Source: Cynocephalus volans
Lineage: Eukaryota > Chordata > Mammalia > Dermoptera > Cynocephalidae
NCBI RefSeq assembly: GCF_027409185.1
Contig: NC_084463.1
Span: forward strand, 42,200,407-42,264,406
DNA: 64,000 bases
Reading direction: 5' to 3'
Below, one piece after another: positions 1 through 12,549 of the stretch; position 1 is the stretch's first letter, and every line of letters starts with the position of its first letter. The notes below the pieces were generated by a model. It was given only the letters and a program-made list of their open reading frames with translations, made no database searches and was not told the origin of the DNA. The position numbers and the translations under genes were made by a program.

Positions 1-281
1 TGAGCTTGGGCTGGACTTCCAGCCACAAGAAGACAAAACACCGTCCATGTGACTGACTTCCTATGTGCTTTCCAATAACAGAACAAACTTCCCCTGTCTT
101 TCTGAGAAACCAAGTGCAATGAGCCAGCCTAAGCAAGTATCCCCAGATGCAGAATGCTGCAAGATTGGTCTGAGTTTCTCAGTGTCCCTGTCCCCACCCC
201 CACATCTGGAAGCTCTACTCTGTGTGGCCCAACCCAGCCCCGTCCCCAAACCCTCACATGCACCCACCCCATCCTCCTCAC

Positions 282-475
282 CCTTGTGCTCTGCCTCAGT
301 GGGTGCCAGGTGCTCCTTCTGGGCCAGAAAAAGGTGAACACAGCGCTCCAGTTCTGAGCCTGGAAGGTTCAGCTGCAGACAGTCCAGCACCATGTTTAGA
401 ACAAAACATTCGGGGGGCTGACTGCAATCACTGTCATATGAATCCAGCCATGTGCCCAGGATAAAGGACATGGCA
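282..475 (-). CDS. RALGDS-family internal exon (RasGEF-N region), partial gene
   Basis: Read on the minus strand, a run starting AMSFILGTWLDSYDSD and ending in LAQKEHLAPTEAEHK matches the region of RalGDS/RGL proteins around ILGTWLDQYSEDF and LNMPGSDLERRAHLLLAQ, between the RasGEF-N and CDC25 domains. RalGDS proteins are guanine-nucleotide exchange factors that activate Ral GTPases downstream of Ras. The segment is bounded by a polypyrimidine-AG acceptor (minus text tatcctccag, just right of 475) and a donor GTGAGG just left of 282, so it looks like a real exon of 194 nt. There is no stop inside it. The matching exons on either side were not found: the right side holds an L2 remnant, and the left side runs out of the window. 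It could belong to a RALGDS-like paralogue or be an isolated duplicated exon. It lies about 4 kb downstream of, and on the same strand as, a KRAB gene. Confidence 0.62.
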
Positions 476-734
476 CTGGAGGATACAGGAGGGTAGCAGA
501 GTCACAGGGTGGACTTTCATTCCACACTGCCCTTCCAGGGTTCCACTGTGTGGCTGCGCTCCTGGGGCCCCCTGTCGGGCTGCTAGCCCCATCCCACGCC
601 CACCCCCTATCTTCCAGTCCTGGCAGAGATGGGCCTGGTGACCCAGGAAGGCCAGCAGGAGCTTCCATGGGAGGAGCCTTCAGTCACTGGTGTGACCACC
701 TTTCCCTCTTCATGGACATTGCCACACTCCTCTG

Positions 735-862
735 TCTGTGTCCCTGCCCTATCCCCACTGGAATGAGCTCCCCTTCAGGGTAGAGAGGGTGCTGTCTGTT
801 CTGTGCCTTCTATGGGCTGGGACACAGGAGGTGCTCTGTGAATACCTGATGAATGAGGGAAC
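735..862 (+). repeat. L2 LINE 3'-end remnant
   Basis: The text reads like the usual L2 tail: a segment about stopping at 'ctggaatgagctccccttca', then 'gctgggacacaggaggtgct' and a degraded 'caataaatattgttgaatgaatga' end. It is heavily diverged. Confidence 0.5.
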
Positions 863-2320
863 ACAGGAGGCGTCCTCTCACCTGGCCTTCCCAAGGTCCG
901 TGGAAAACATCACATTTTAGAAAACCTGAGAGACTGTATTGAAAAATTCTTAGAGCTGACAAAAAAATTTAGTAATGTTGCAGGATACAAAATCAGTACA
1001 CAAAAATCAATAGTCTTTTTTACACTCCAACAACAAACTGGCAGGAAAAGAATTCAAGAAAGCAACACTATTTACAATAGTTACCAAAAAAAACAAAATA
1101 TCTATGAATCAATTTAAGCAAGGAGGTCAAAGAATGTTACAATGAGAACTACAAATCACTGATGAAAGGAATTAAAGAGGATACCAAAAGATGGAAAGAC
1201 TCTCCCTGTTCATGGATTGGCAGAATCAATGTAGTGAAAATGTCCATACCACCCAAAGCTGTCTAAAGATTCCATGTGATCCCCATCAAAATACCAATGA
1301 CATTCTTCGGAGAAATAGGATAAACAATCCACACATTCATATGGAACCACAAAAGACCACAATTATTCAAAGAAATCCTGAGAAAAATAAATAAATAAAG
1401 CTGGAGGCATTATCCTTCATGACTTTAAAATGTATTAAAAATCTACAGTAACCAAAACAGCACGATACTCACATAAAAACAGATAATCAGACCAATGAAA
1501 CAGAGCACCCCAAAATCCACCCACATATTTACAAACAACTGATCTTCAACAAGGGCACCAAGAACATACAATGGGTAAATTAATAGTGTTAGGAAAACTG
1601 GATATTCATATGTAGAAGAATAAAACTGGACCTGAAGCCCTTGCCATATACCAAAATCAACTCAAAGGGTTTAATCATATAAGACCTGAAACATTAAAAC
1701 TTGAAGAAAACACAAGGGAAACTCCTCCAGGATAAGTCTTTATGAATAAGACACCAAAAGTACAGGCAACAAAAGAAAAAAAATAAACAAATGGGATTAT
1801 ATCAAACAAACAAGCTTCAACACAGCAAAGAAAATAATCAACAGAGTGAACACACAACCTCAGAATGGAAGAAAGGGAGAAAATATCTGCAAACTATGCA
1901 TCCGACAAGGGACTAATATCCAGAATATACAAGGAACTCAAAGAACTTTAGAGTAAAATAATAATAATAATAGCAATCCAATTAAAAAATGGGCAAAGTA
2001 ACTGAATGACATCTCTCAAAGGAGGACATACAAATAGCCAACAGGTACATGAAAAAATGCTCAACATCACTAATCATCATGGAAATACAAATCAAAACCA
2101 CACTGAGATATCATCTCACCCCAATTAGACTGGCTAATATACAAAAGACAGAATAACAAATACTGGCAAGGATGCAGAGAAAGGGAAATCTCTCGGCACT
2201 GTTTTTGGGCCTTTAAACCAGCACATTATGGAGAAAAGTATGGCAGTTACTTAAACAACTACAGACAGAACTACCATATGATCGAGCCATCCCACTACTG
2301 GATATATATCCAAAGGAATG

Positions 2321-2934
2321 ATGTATTAATGTGTTTCTGTTACTTATGGTAAAATACACAGAACTGGGTATTTTGTAAAAAAAATGAAATTTACCGCTTA
2401 CAGTTTCTGAGGGTAGGAAGTCCGAAGTCCAGGGAATACATCTGGTGAAGGCTTTCTTTGGTGGTGACTTCGGTGACAGCAGAGTATCACACTGCAAAAA
2501 TGGTGGAGCAGAGGGCCGAGCCCGTGGTGCACTTGGTAGAGTGCTGCGCTGGCAGCGCGGCGACGCTCCCGCCGTGGGTTCGGATCCTATATAGGACTGA
2601 CCGGTGCACTCACTGGCTGAGTGCCGGTCACGAAAAAACGACAAAAAAAAAAAAAAAAAAAAAAAAAAATGGTGGAGCAGAGACAGTGAGAGAGAGAGAC
2701 AGACTCTCCCCTCTCTTCTTTTAAAGCCCTCTGAACCATGACCCTTACCACCACTTTTAATCCATTCACTATGGCAGGGTCCTACAATCTAATCACCTCT
2801 TCATGGCTCCACCTCTCAATTGCCATATTAGGATTTCCCACCCTCCTAAAGTCACAGTAGGGGCAAGTTTCTAATACATAAAACTTGGGGGACACAATTC
2901 AAGCTTCAGTGAGCTTCAATCCACTACAAATGGA
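2321..2934 (-). mobile_element. ERVL-MaLR LTR (MST/THE1-like), antisense, inserted in L1
   Basis: On the plus strand the segment starts tgtattaatgtgtttctgtt and continues with a degraded 'gaactgggtattttgtaaaa', the reverse complement of the MST/THE1 LTR 3' end. It ends near gagcttcaatccacta. L1 text stops before it (ccaaaggaatg) and resumes after it (aaatggaaatcatcatg). It is therefore a solo LTR nested in L1. Confidence 0.65.
2514..2664 (+). mobile_element. tRNA-derived SINE with poly(A) tail
   Basis: A short element starts ggccgagcccgtggtgcac, has a pol III B-box-like gggttcggatcc, a 3' part ggctgagtgccggtcacg and a long A tail. It is flanked by the exact target duplication tggtggagcagag (2501-2513 and 2670-2682). 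The perfect duplication and long A run suggest a fairly recent insertion. It sits inside the MaLR LTR, which sits inside L1. Confidence 0.85.
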
Positions 2935-3530
2935 AATCATCATGTCAAAGTGATACCTGCAAGCCCATTTTTATTGCAGCCCTATTTACAATAGCCAGGC
3001 TACAGAACCAACCTAAATCTCCATCAATGAGTGACTGGATAAGGAAAATATGGCATGTATACACAATAGAATACTACTCAGCCACAATAAAGAATGAAAT
3101 TATGCCATTTGAAGCAACATGGATGGGCTTGGAGAAAATTGTGACACAACCTGAGTACAGAAAGAAAAATACCACATGTCCTCACTCATAAGTATTAGCT
3201 GAATTCATAAATAAACAAGTGAACAGTAAGGAAAGAGAGAGAGAGAGAAAGAAAGAAACAGTGATCACAATATGTTGATTTTCTAGAAGAAGAGAACAGA
3301 ACTGTGGTTACTAGATGAGAAACAGGGAAGAGAGGAGAGAGGGAGGGGGGTTAATGAGAAATGAATGAGAAATTGGTTAATGGACACCGGGAATGATTAT
3401 GAATTGTAATGATGAAGAAGCTAACTATCTTGATTTGACCATTACACACTGTACACTACTACTGATAGTCAATTTTGCACCCCACTAAGATGTATAATCA
3501 ACTATGCTTCAATAAAAAATAAATGGAAAA

Positions 3531-4540
3531 AACATTTTTAAAATTAAAATAAAATGATAATGAAACAGAAAAATTAGGAATTTTGATCATAAATTAAAAT
3601 TATCATGTGACATTTTTATAAATTGATGTTTTAAATCAATGTGAAACAAAAAAAGCCAGTGCTCTGTAGGTTGCTGAACTCATGACCACTTTATAAGACT
3701 ATAACGTTTGTTTCATAAAGACATGTCTGATGTATAGCTATTGTATGGCCCCTCATTTAGACTGGTTTGATTATTGGTTATACTGACTTCTAAAGGTATA
3801 AAACATGCTCTTGCAAACTTTTAAGTTTTCAGGATGACAGGATATTTAGAGATTAAACTAGTTTCTATCCAATTCCTTTGATCTGTCTAACATCTAAGAA
3901 GTTAATAGAAAAAGACTTGAATCTTGGACACCTTCGGGCTTCCAGACCTACAGACTTATGTGATTAACTGTGAGGGATGTGGGAGTGGAAAATAAAGTTA
4001 AGACTTCAAGGACGGACAACAGGACCCTTGCAGAAAAATCACAATGAGAAGGCAGGTGGCGCACTTGGCTGCACATACTCAGAAAGAGCCTGGATATGTG
4101 GAGGGGCCAGAAAAGCTGTCCCAGATGTGATCTGACTCTCTGGAAGCACCTCTGTGAGAGACTGAGCTGGATGTAACCATGTAGCAACAGACGTAGTAAG
4201 AAAACAGAAAAAATTTTCTATGGATTCCATGTGAGGTGTGAGAGAAAATAGTCAAATGTAAAGTATTATTTTTCCTGATTCATTACGTAGAATGCATGTG
4301 TAAAACACAATCCAATAAGATGAAATAAAATGTGAAAACATTTAAAAAATATTTAGGAGAATAAAATGTGGGGGTATACATGTGACAGTCATCCTTGGAG
4401 ATTGTATAATGCATGTGTTTCCTGCAAACAGACAAGCTGTGTTCAGATCTGGGATCTAGGGAAAAAATGGTAGAAACAGCAGAACATGACCAACAAATGC
4501 TGGGCTTTACTCTTCCCTGCCTCTCTGCCCATTATGCACT
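3531..4540. other. No recognisable gene; downstream flank of KRAB exons
   Basis: AT-rich text with no exon I can recognise on either strand. In particular, there is no C2H2 linker (TGEKPY-like) sequence. The open frames here are short and unremarkable. A zinc-finger exon for the neighbouring KRAB gene was looked for here and not seen. Confidence 0.5.
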
Positions 4541-4547
4541 GACTGAC

Positions 4548-4640
4548 CTTGTAGGCTCTGGTTGAGGGTTTCTTCTAATGTCCATGACTCTGCTCCCTGC
4601 TCCAACTTGAAGATCACCTCACATTTGGGAATGTAGCAGC
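4548..4640 (-). CDS. KRAB-B box exon of a KRAB zinc-finger-type gene
   Basis: On the minus strand the 93-nt exon reads on from the KRAB-A exon. It encodes IPKCEVIFKLEQGAESW followed by TLEETLNQSLQ, which fits the B box consensus (KPEVIFKLEQGEEPW). The acceptor is cttattaacag and the donor is CAAG|GTCAGTC. Its two-base start phase matches the single-base end of the A-box exon, so the two join in frame without a stop. In this family the B box strengthens repression by the A box. It should be followed by an exon encoding C2H2 fingers. That exon is not in the 4.5 kb left of here, so it either lies beyond the window edge or is lost. The wording is closest to the ZNF717/ZNF782-type KRAB subgroup as I remember it; orthology is not established. 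Confidence 0.88.
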
Positions 4641-4886
4641 CTGTTAATAAGAAACAACACAGAACTTTGTAAACCTACTAAGTCAAGTCCTTAGAAGACT
4701 GACAAGAGCTTGGCTTCAGAAGCTATGCAATGAAGGGGCCACTTAGAGACTGATGACATTTACATTCTCCACTCACATTCCCCACAAAATGGAATCTTAC
4801 CTAAATAGAATTCAACCCTATAAGTGGTTCCTATATTTATCAACAAAGAAGAAAGTGGTGCTCCTAGGACTTACTATGGAGTTTCA

Positions 4887-5048
<162 letters not shown>

Positions 5049-5084
5049 TCATGATCACATGACAGGAATCTGGGAGGGCAAGTT

Positions 5085-5089
<5 letters not shown>

Positions 5090-5117
<28 letters not shown>
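5090..5117. repeat. (TG)n microsatellite
   Basis: Uninterrupted TG dinucleotides, 14 units, in the intron just upstream (in gene direction) of the KRAB-A exon. Confidence 0.95.
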
Positions 5118-5119
5118 CA

Positions 5120-7517
5120 TAGGTGTGTTACATAAGATGCAGCTTCTTTGTACTCTACATGGTGGGAGAAAGAAAAATCACAGAAGACACATTGTGCCTT
5201 TGTAACAATTTATTAATTACTAAAAACATGATTATAAAGCTTACTTTACAGGTCTAGGATCATTCTTGTTGCTAGTGATAAAAGTATGAATAAAGTCCTG
5301 CTCCTTTAAGGAGCTTACGATCTGGTATGAAGACATAAGTATAAACACATGCCTAAAATCTTATGTTACATGAACTAATTTAGACAAAAGTTCAATACAG
5401 ACAGGGATAAGAAAGGAGAAAATATTGTTCTGCTTTATATTCAGTTTACTGTTCACTGAAATGACAAAAGATGTTTTAGCTCTTCCATGTGAACCATGTG
5501 TTCTCACGAATATGAGGTAGTAGCAAGAGTTAAGTCACAACAGCACAAGGAACATACAATGCGCTAATGGAACTACACACAACACCGTGTCTAGGTAAAT
5601 GATGCTGTGCTGAGATGACAGACAAATGCAATATTGAAGAAAGTGATTATGGAGTGATTCTGCATTTAAATATTTGGCCCAATTTAAACAAGAGAACATT
5701 TTATTCACTAATTGTTGTTTTTTTAAAAAATTACTTACAAATGAAAAGCACATACAAAGGTATCCCAAAATGTATTTCTTACATGCGAAAGCATTGTTTG
5801 TGTCCACCTGCCCAAGACCAGCTCCGCAGGATTCGTTGGACCTGAATAGGTGGTGTGGCTTCAGCGAGGAAAGAAAAGACACGGACCACGATGTCTAGTG
5901 CATCAGTGGACAACAACCATAAGAATCTTGCTTTATTTATATATTTTTTACTTAACCTTTTACATGATGATTTATCTTTTAATCAAAACATTTCTTGTTT
6001 TGTTTCTATTGAAAAAGAAAGGTCAAAAAGTTCCAAGTCACTCATGCTGTGACACAAACATCTACTCATGCATCAACAGTTCACCCCAAAGCCTGTGGCT
6101 TGTGGCCAGGAAACTATACAATAGCAGCATGCTTGGCTTTAAAGAGCGTCACACTTTTAGTTTAAACTATAATTCTTTACATTTTTAACTTACAATTTAA
6201 CCCTTTTTTAATCTTACACTTACTATACTTGATTTTAATAACATTGATTAGTTATGTTTGACAATTTAATATTGCTTATACTCTATATTGATCATTTTAA
6301 TTTATAAACAAAATCACAATGTTTATACCTTTTATTTCCCTGCCACTAGACTCTGGGAACAGCACAGGGGACAAAGTGAAAATTTAAATGATCCTACTCA
6401 AACTAACAAAAACACACTATATCATTCTTATTGTTACCAAGGAAAGAACATGTTCTTGGTAAATCAAGTGAAATGGTGCGAGTGGGGAGAAACAAAGAAA
6501 TCTGTAACTGGTTGATGATCATATAATTGTAAACACCAGAGCACTCGGACCCACCAAGTCCCTGTTGGATGTGGACAGAAATCCAACACAATAACTTCAT
6601 TCCACATGTACAAGAGCATGGGTCCATGCATACATCACTAACAAAAAAGATTAATAACAAAATTAAACTGATCAACCCATACCGGGAACATGCATCAAAA
6701 ACACCTTTAGTAGTGACAATGCCCTTTAAATAAATCAGTTAATTTTGATGTATTTTAACATGTCCTTTGAGAAACTCCAGGGAATTTCCCAAAGCCATAC
6801 TAAGCCAAAAGGTTAGGCTGTTTAATTCTGGAAAGCCTTGTCAAGCAACCAAAGGTGAACAAACAAGAAATTCCATGGAGCCGTGCCACACACATGGGAC
6901 CCCCTTGTAGCCTGCAGGATGGCTCTCGACAGCCACTACAAGGTAAACCCTGACACTTTCCAAACCAAGGGTATAAATAATGAGTCACTATAAGAACAGG
7001 TAAGTTATATTACTAGATTTGCATTTTAACATTCATCCACTAGAAGGAGAATGGGAAAAGGCAAGGGAGACTCAAAGGGGAAGAAAACAGGGTAAGAGAT
7101 GACCACATACATCAGGACACAGAGCAGCAAACATAGAGAAGTGGGAAGTAATCCTATAAAAGGGAACAAATAACAAAAAACCAAAAAGCAGAAACAGAAT
7201 GTGGTAGAAATTTGTTCTGCAGAGGGTAAAAAGAAGAGTTTTAGTTCAAGGCTATGGCAACTACTTAAGCACTGGCACTGTAAAGTGAAATTTGGAAAAT
7301 AAGAGAAAAATATGAGCAGAAGTGACACAGACTCAGACACTTTACATTTGAAATCTCTGTGGAAATGTCCAAATAGCAATTGGATATATGATTCCAGGGT
7401 TCAGGAGATAGATCTGAAGGTAAAGATTTGGAAACCTGGAGATAAAGATTTGGAAAATATCAGAATTTCAGTGGAACCCGAAGCTGCCATCAGAGTGAAT
7501 GAACCTAAGAGACTGAA

Positions 7518-7520
<3 letters not shown>
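5120..7520. other. Intronic stretch of the KRAB gene, no exon recognised
   Basis: AT-rich text between the KRAB-A exon and old L1. About 5225-5420 resembles an ancient L2/MIR-age repeat (tcctttaaggagcttacgat). The rest shows no domain, no splice-bounded open frame and no clear repeat family. Confidence 0.45.

Positions 7521-7522
<2 letters not shown>

Positions 7523-7549
<27 letters not shown>
7523..7549. repeat. (AC)n microsatellite
   Basis: Uninterrupted AC dinucleotide run. The surrounding 7300-8330 sequence is A-rich and may be old L1 5' sequence, but I cannot assign it. Confidence 0.95.
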
Positions 7550-8344
7550 AATAATTCTTTGATTATCAAAGACATCATGAAGGGACTTTTAGAAATATAT
7601 TTTAGGTTTCTATTTTTCCACATAAGAAGCTTGGAAGTCACCATTCCATCCCAACAACAACTAAAAAGTTGAAGAGCCTGAAAAACCAACAACTCTTCTT
7701 AGATCTGTGAAAAGGAAGGACACAGGGCAAACCACTGTCCCCAATTAGAGAGGAAGACAGGAAAATATCCATAGTCACAGCTTACACGAGAAGACTTAGT
7801 AGTGGGAACCACCATGAGAACCAGTGCTGGATCAGGACAACCTGAATTGTGAGTGACACATTGCTGGAGGCTCAGTGCAAACTATCCAGAGATAAAAACT
7901 CCAGGGGAACCCAGTCATAAATGGGCCACCAAAATACTGTGCAATTCACCTCGAAGAACTCCACCAAGTTTCTAAAGGAAATACTAAAGAAAATTCCCCC
8001 CCTGCTTCCACCTGTGAGACGGGAAGAGGCAAACTCTTTTGAAATATGCCAGAACACTCTGTTCTTCTCAATAAGGCTTCAAGAAAAACTACTTCACGAG
8101 AGCCGAACCTGTTGTACTATTATCAGAGCCTACTCAACCTGGGTAAAGGGAAATAACTAACTCCAGCCCTCTCTAGCCTTCCACAGGGAAGAAGGGAAAT
8201 ATCCAATTCTGGCCCACTCCAGACATCTTGTCCCATGTAAGGAAAAAGAAAAAAACCAATGGAAAAACACTTATAAAGTTGACAGATCAAAGACAGAGGC
8301 TCATTAAGAGAATGAGACAATGATAGAAGTATAAAACATTTCTG

Positions 8345-8770
8345 CTATGGTCTTAATATATCCCCCCCAAATCGACATTTTTAAACATTAACATAATTAA
8401 CATTATTAAACATATTAAACATTGTGTCCCCCAAAAATTAACTTTATAAATGTTGAAACTTAATTCCCAATGCACTGGATTTATGAGGTGGACCCTTTGG
8501 GAGGAGATTAAGCCATGAGGATCAAGTCCTCAGAGAGGAATCAGTGATCTGATAAAAAAGACCAAAGAAAGCCTCTTTGCCCCTTTCACCATGGAAGGAC
8601 ATAAAGCAGGTGCCATGCACAAGGAATGGGTCCTCACCACACAGTGAATCTACTACAGCCTAGATCATGAACTTGCCAGCCTCTAAAAGTAGAAGCAATA
8701 TGTTTCTGTTGTTGATACATTGCTCACTCTAAGGTATACTGTTATAGCCTCCAAAACAAGCTAATACAGC
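8345..8770 (+). mobile_element. ERVL-MaLR LTR (MLT1/MST-type), sense
   Basis: Starts tgctatggtcttaatatatc and contains the typical MaLR phrases aacttaattcccaatgcact, gggaggagattaagccatga and catggaaggacataaagc. It ends with caaaacaagctaatacagc. About 425 bp, clearly diverged. Confidence 0.75.
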
Positions 8771-8879
8771 TTCCCCTTCTGCACACCTTATGAACACATT
8801 ACTGAAGATACATTACAGCACTTCCTTTCCATAGCACATCATGTCTGGCTATTAAAAAAAATTACAAGGCATTCTAAAG

Positions 8880-11800
8880 CACGAGAAGCATAACTTGAAG
8901 TGATGCATAAAAACAACAGATGGATAAGATGTTGAAATCATCAGGGAATATTATGTTAAGAGCATAAATGGATAAAGTAGACAACATTCAGCAACAGATG
9001 TGCAATGTAAGCAGAGAGAAAAAGTCCTAATAAAGAGCCAGAAAGAAATACTACAGATCAAAAACACTGTAACGGAAGTAAAAAATGTTTTTCATTGATT
9101 TATTAGTAGACTAGACACAGCCAAGAGAAAAAAAAAAAAAAAAACCCTGGGCTTGAAGACATGTCAAGAGAAACTTGAAAAACTGAAAAGCCAAAAGCAA
9201 ACAACAACAACAATAAAACCACTCAAAAAATAAAACAGACAAAAAATAAATAAAGATGAAAAGATCACAACATAATATTCAAAGACTATGGAAAAACTAT
9301 GAAAGATATAACATATAGTAATGAGAATAACAGAAGAAAGGGAGAAAAAAATATACTTGAAACAATAATGTCTGAGATCTTCCACAAATTAATGTCAGAC
9401 ACTAAACAAAAGACCCAGGGAGGAAAGATAACACCAAACAGGATAAAGGCCAAAAATCTATATCTAGGAATATAATTTTCAAAATACAGACAATCAAAAA
9501 TAAAGAAAAATCTGAAACAAGCCAAAAGTGGGAAAAAGTCTTACCCAGAAAGTAACAGAAGAATTACATCCACCATCTCCTCAAAAAGCATGCAAGCAAG
9601 AAGAGAGTGGAGTCAAATATTCAGTGTTGGGGGAAGAAACCCATCAAACTAGATCAGAAAATAGAGTGGGATTTAACAAAACAGCTCTAAATAACACATG
9701 GGTCAAAAAAAAATCTCAAGAGAAATTTAAGAGAATTTTTAACTAAATAAAAATGAAAACTCAACTTATCAAAATTTGTGAAATACAAGAAAAGCAGTTC
9801 ATTAAAAAAGTTTATGGCATTGAATTCATATATTTAAAAAGAAACATCTAAAATTAACAATGTAAGTTTCTACCATTGGAAACTAGAAATAAAAGGAGCA
9901 AACTAAATCAAAAGAAAACAGGATAAAATAATTAAGAATTAGAGCAGAAATAAATAATATTGAAAACAGGAAATCAACAGAGAAAACCAACAACAACAAA
10001 AAATCTGGTTTTCTAAAAAGATCAGTAAAATTTATAAGGCTATATCCAGGCTAACTAAAAAGATAAGGACACAGCGCAGAAATTACTAACATTAGCAGTA
10101 CCAGGATATTACTACAGATCCTGTGGACATTAAAGAAATAATAACTACTATGAACACCTCTCTGGGCACACATTTGATAACACAGATGAAATGGATCAAT
10201 TCCTCAAAAGAAACGTCCAAACACACACAAGAAATACACATTTGAATAGGCTCACATAATGAAAATTGAGTGAATAAATAATAACCTTCAAAAGAAAAAG
10301 CACTTGGCCCAGATGTTTTCACTGGTGAATTCAACCACATATTTAAGGAAGAAATTACACCAATTTCCTATAATATATTTTAGAGAACAGAAAATGACAT
10401 ACTTCTCAACTTATTCTATGAGGACATCACTGCCACAATACCAAAACCAGACAAAGATATGACAGGAATAGAAAACTACAAACCATTATCTCTCTCATAA
10501 ACATACATGCAAAAATCCTCAACAAAATATTAGCAAACCCAAGAATTATGCAACATAACAAAGTGGTATCTATTCCAAACACACAAGGCTGGGTTAATAT
10601 TTGGACATAAATTAACTTAATCCATCATATCACAACACTAAAAAGGAAATTATCACATGATCATAATAATAGATGCAGAAAAAGCATTTGAAAAAATATA
10701 GCATCCAACATGATAAAAAGAAAAAAACTTTAGTAAATGAGGAATAGAATCTTCTGCAATTAATAAGTAATTACAGCAAGACTGTAAGATGCAAAGTTAA
10801 TATACAAAAGTCAATCACTTGCCTATAATACAGCAACAACCAAGTGGAATCTGAAATGAAAAACTAGCTACTTACATTAGCACCCAAACAATAAAACAGT
10901 TTTAAATCATATAACTCATAAGAACTTAACATCCAGAATACAAAAAGAACTCTTACAACTAAACAACAAAAACACAAATAGCCTGATTAAACAATGAGCA
11001 AAGGACTTGAACAGGTACTTCTCCAAAGATGATATACAAATGTTTTCATAACGAGCAAATGGAAACATGCTTAATGTCACTGATCAACCGAGAAATGCAA
11101 ATCAAAACCAAAATAAAACATTACCACTTCACAACCAATAGAAAATAAAAAGTGTTTAGCAAAATCAGAATATTTGTACCTTGCTAGTGGGTCATCTTAA
11201 ACAGTGCACCCACTATGGAAAATAGTACAATGGCTTCTGAAAAAAAAGAAAAAATAGAACTACCACATGACCCAAAAACCAACTGCTATGGATATATACA
11301 AAATAACAGGATCTCAAAAAGATATCTGCACATCCATGTTCACAGCAGCATTATTCCCATAGCCAAGTAGTGAAAGCAACCCAAATGTCAATCCATGAAC
11401 AGATTGTTGCCTCTAACCCAGGGTGACAGAGATGCAAAGGATTACTCAGAGCTCGTTTCTCCACAGCAGTGAGAGGCCCAGAAGGGGTTAATTCCAGGAG
11501 ACGACTTCTTCAAGAGAGAAGGAATTCCTGGGAAATAACCCCGAACTAGGTTTTGTCTCCATTTTTATTGTCCAGGCAAGAAAGTTACAGAAAAGAACAC
11601 AGGTGAAAGTCATAGTGAAAACATACACAAACTGGCTACTTGACAATTTTCATTAAAGCAGGTGCAGCTTAAAAACATTTTAAGCAATTTACCATCAAAG
11701 GAGTCATAAAACTAAGCTCTGTGACATACTAAAAAACAATGAGATAATCGTTATAGCAACACTTAGTTCCCTAGGAAACTTAAAGAAACAGCTGAAGGTG

Positions 11801-12540
11801 AAATGAGGAACAGCCACTAATTGGCAGAGTAGCCTTGACACTTTTAGCACACATATTTTCCCATCATTAGATTTAGCTGCACCAAGGACACCTGCCCTCA
11901 GAACAAGCACTTTTGCTGTGTTACAATTTTCATATCCACACCAGAGACTTTTTAGTCCTGTGAAAGTTTTCTGGTTTTTCCCAAGCTTAGCATTTCTATG
12001 TGTAATACCACAAAGTTAGGCTATTCCCTAAACTACAGGGCAGTGGCCCTTCTAACACAAAGGACTGTGACCCTACTAGGCTAAAGGTTAAAGCCCTGTG
12101 AAATACATGTGTTTTATTAATGCTAGTACCCTCCACAATAGATAAACAAAATGTGGTATGTACATACAAAGGAATGTTATTCAGCCTTAAACAGAAAGGA
12201 AATCTTGTCATATGCTACAACATGGAAGTTTGAGGACACTATGAAAAGTGACATGAGCCACTCACAAAATGAAAAATATTTTATGGGTCCACTGATATGA
12301 GTAAAATTTTTAGAAAAACAAAGTAGAATGGTGGTTGTCAGGAGCTAAAAGGAGGAGGAATTTGAGAGTCAACATTTAATGGGTACAGAGTTTCAGTTTT
12401 CCAGGATAAAAGGTTCCGAATATCATATGCAAAACAGTAAGAGTATACTTAACACCACATAAATGTTATGAAATGGTTAAGATGATAAATTTGATGTCAT
12501 GTGTTTTTTAACCAAAATTAAAATAAATTATGTTTTTAAA
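8880..12540 (+). mobile_element. Old L1 LINE, ORF1 to 3' UTR, eroded and interrupted
   Basis: A decayed sense L1 that can be followed in order. There is ORF1-like text (9000-9530), early ORF2 (ggttttctaaaaagatcagt at about 10010), the RT region (gaaaactacaaaccattatc at about 10470), and then a jump to 3' UTR text (10920 onward, including cttaatgtcactgatcaacc). It resumes after an inserted LTR-like element (about 11405-12139) and ends near 12540. No open frame of useful length remains. Several old L1s may be mixed here. Confidence 0.7.
11405..12139 (-). mobile_element. Solo LTR-like insertion, antisense, 4-bp target duplication
   Basis: L1 text breaks after catgaacagat and resumes at agataaacaaaatgtgg, leaving the 4-bp duplication AGAT around a roughly 735-bp block. 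The block starts TGTTGCC on the plus strand and ends CCACAAT. Read on the minus strand it ends GGCAACA, as an LTR ending in CA would. An aataaa signal is present near its minus-strand start. A 4-bp duplication suits a class I ERV LTR. I do not recognise the family, and the minus-strand 5' end is not a clean TG. Confidence 0.5.
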
Positions 12541-12549
12541 TTATTTTAA

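Larger units (their letters stand above)
945..3530 (+). mobile_element. L1 LINE, ORF2 3' part and 3' UTR (interrupted)
   Basis: Sense-oriented L1 sequence. It begins in the late RT region (gcaggatacaaaatcagtac), runs through the ORF2 C-terminal text and ends in the 3' UTR (gaatactactcagccacaat at about 3070, then the tail near 3520 with caataaaaaataaatgg). Many stops and frameshifts show it is dead. It is interrupted at about 2321-2934 by an antisense MaLR LTR, which itself carries a SINE. The 5' part is missing, as is usual for truncated L1 insertions. Confidence 0.85.

Noticed and set aside
3948..4230. Zinc-finger exon for the KRAB gene
   Set aside because: The minus-strand open frames here contain no C-x2-C/H-x3-H pattern or TGEKP linker.
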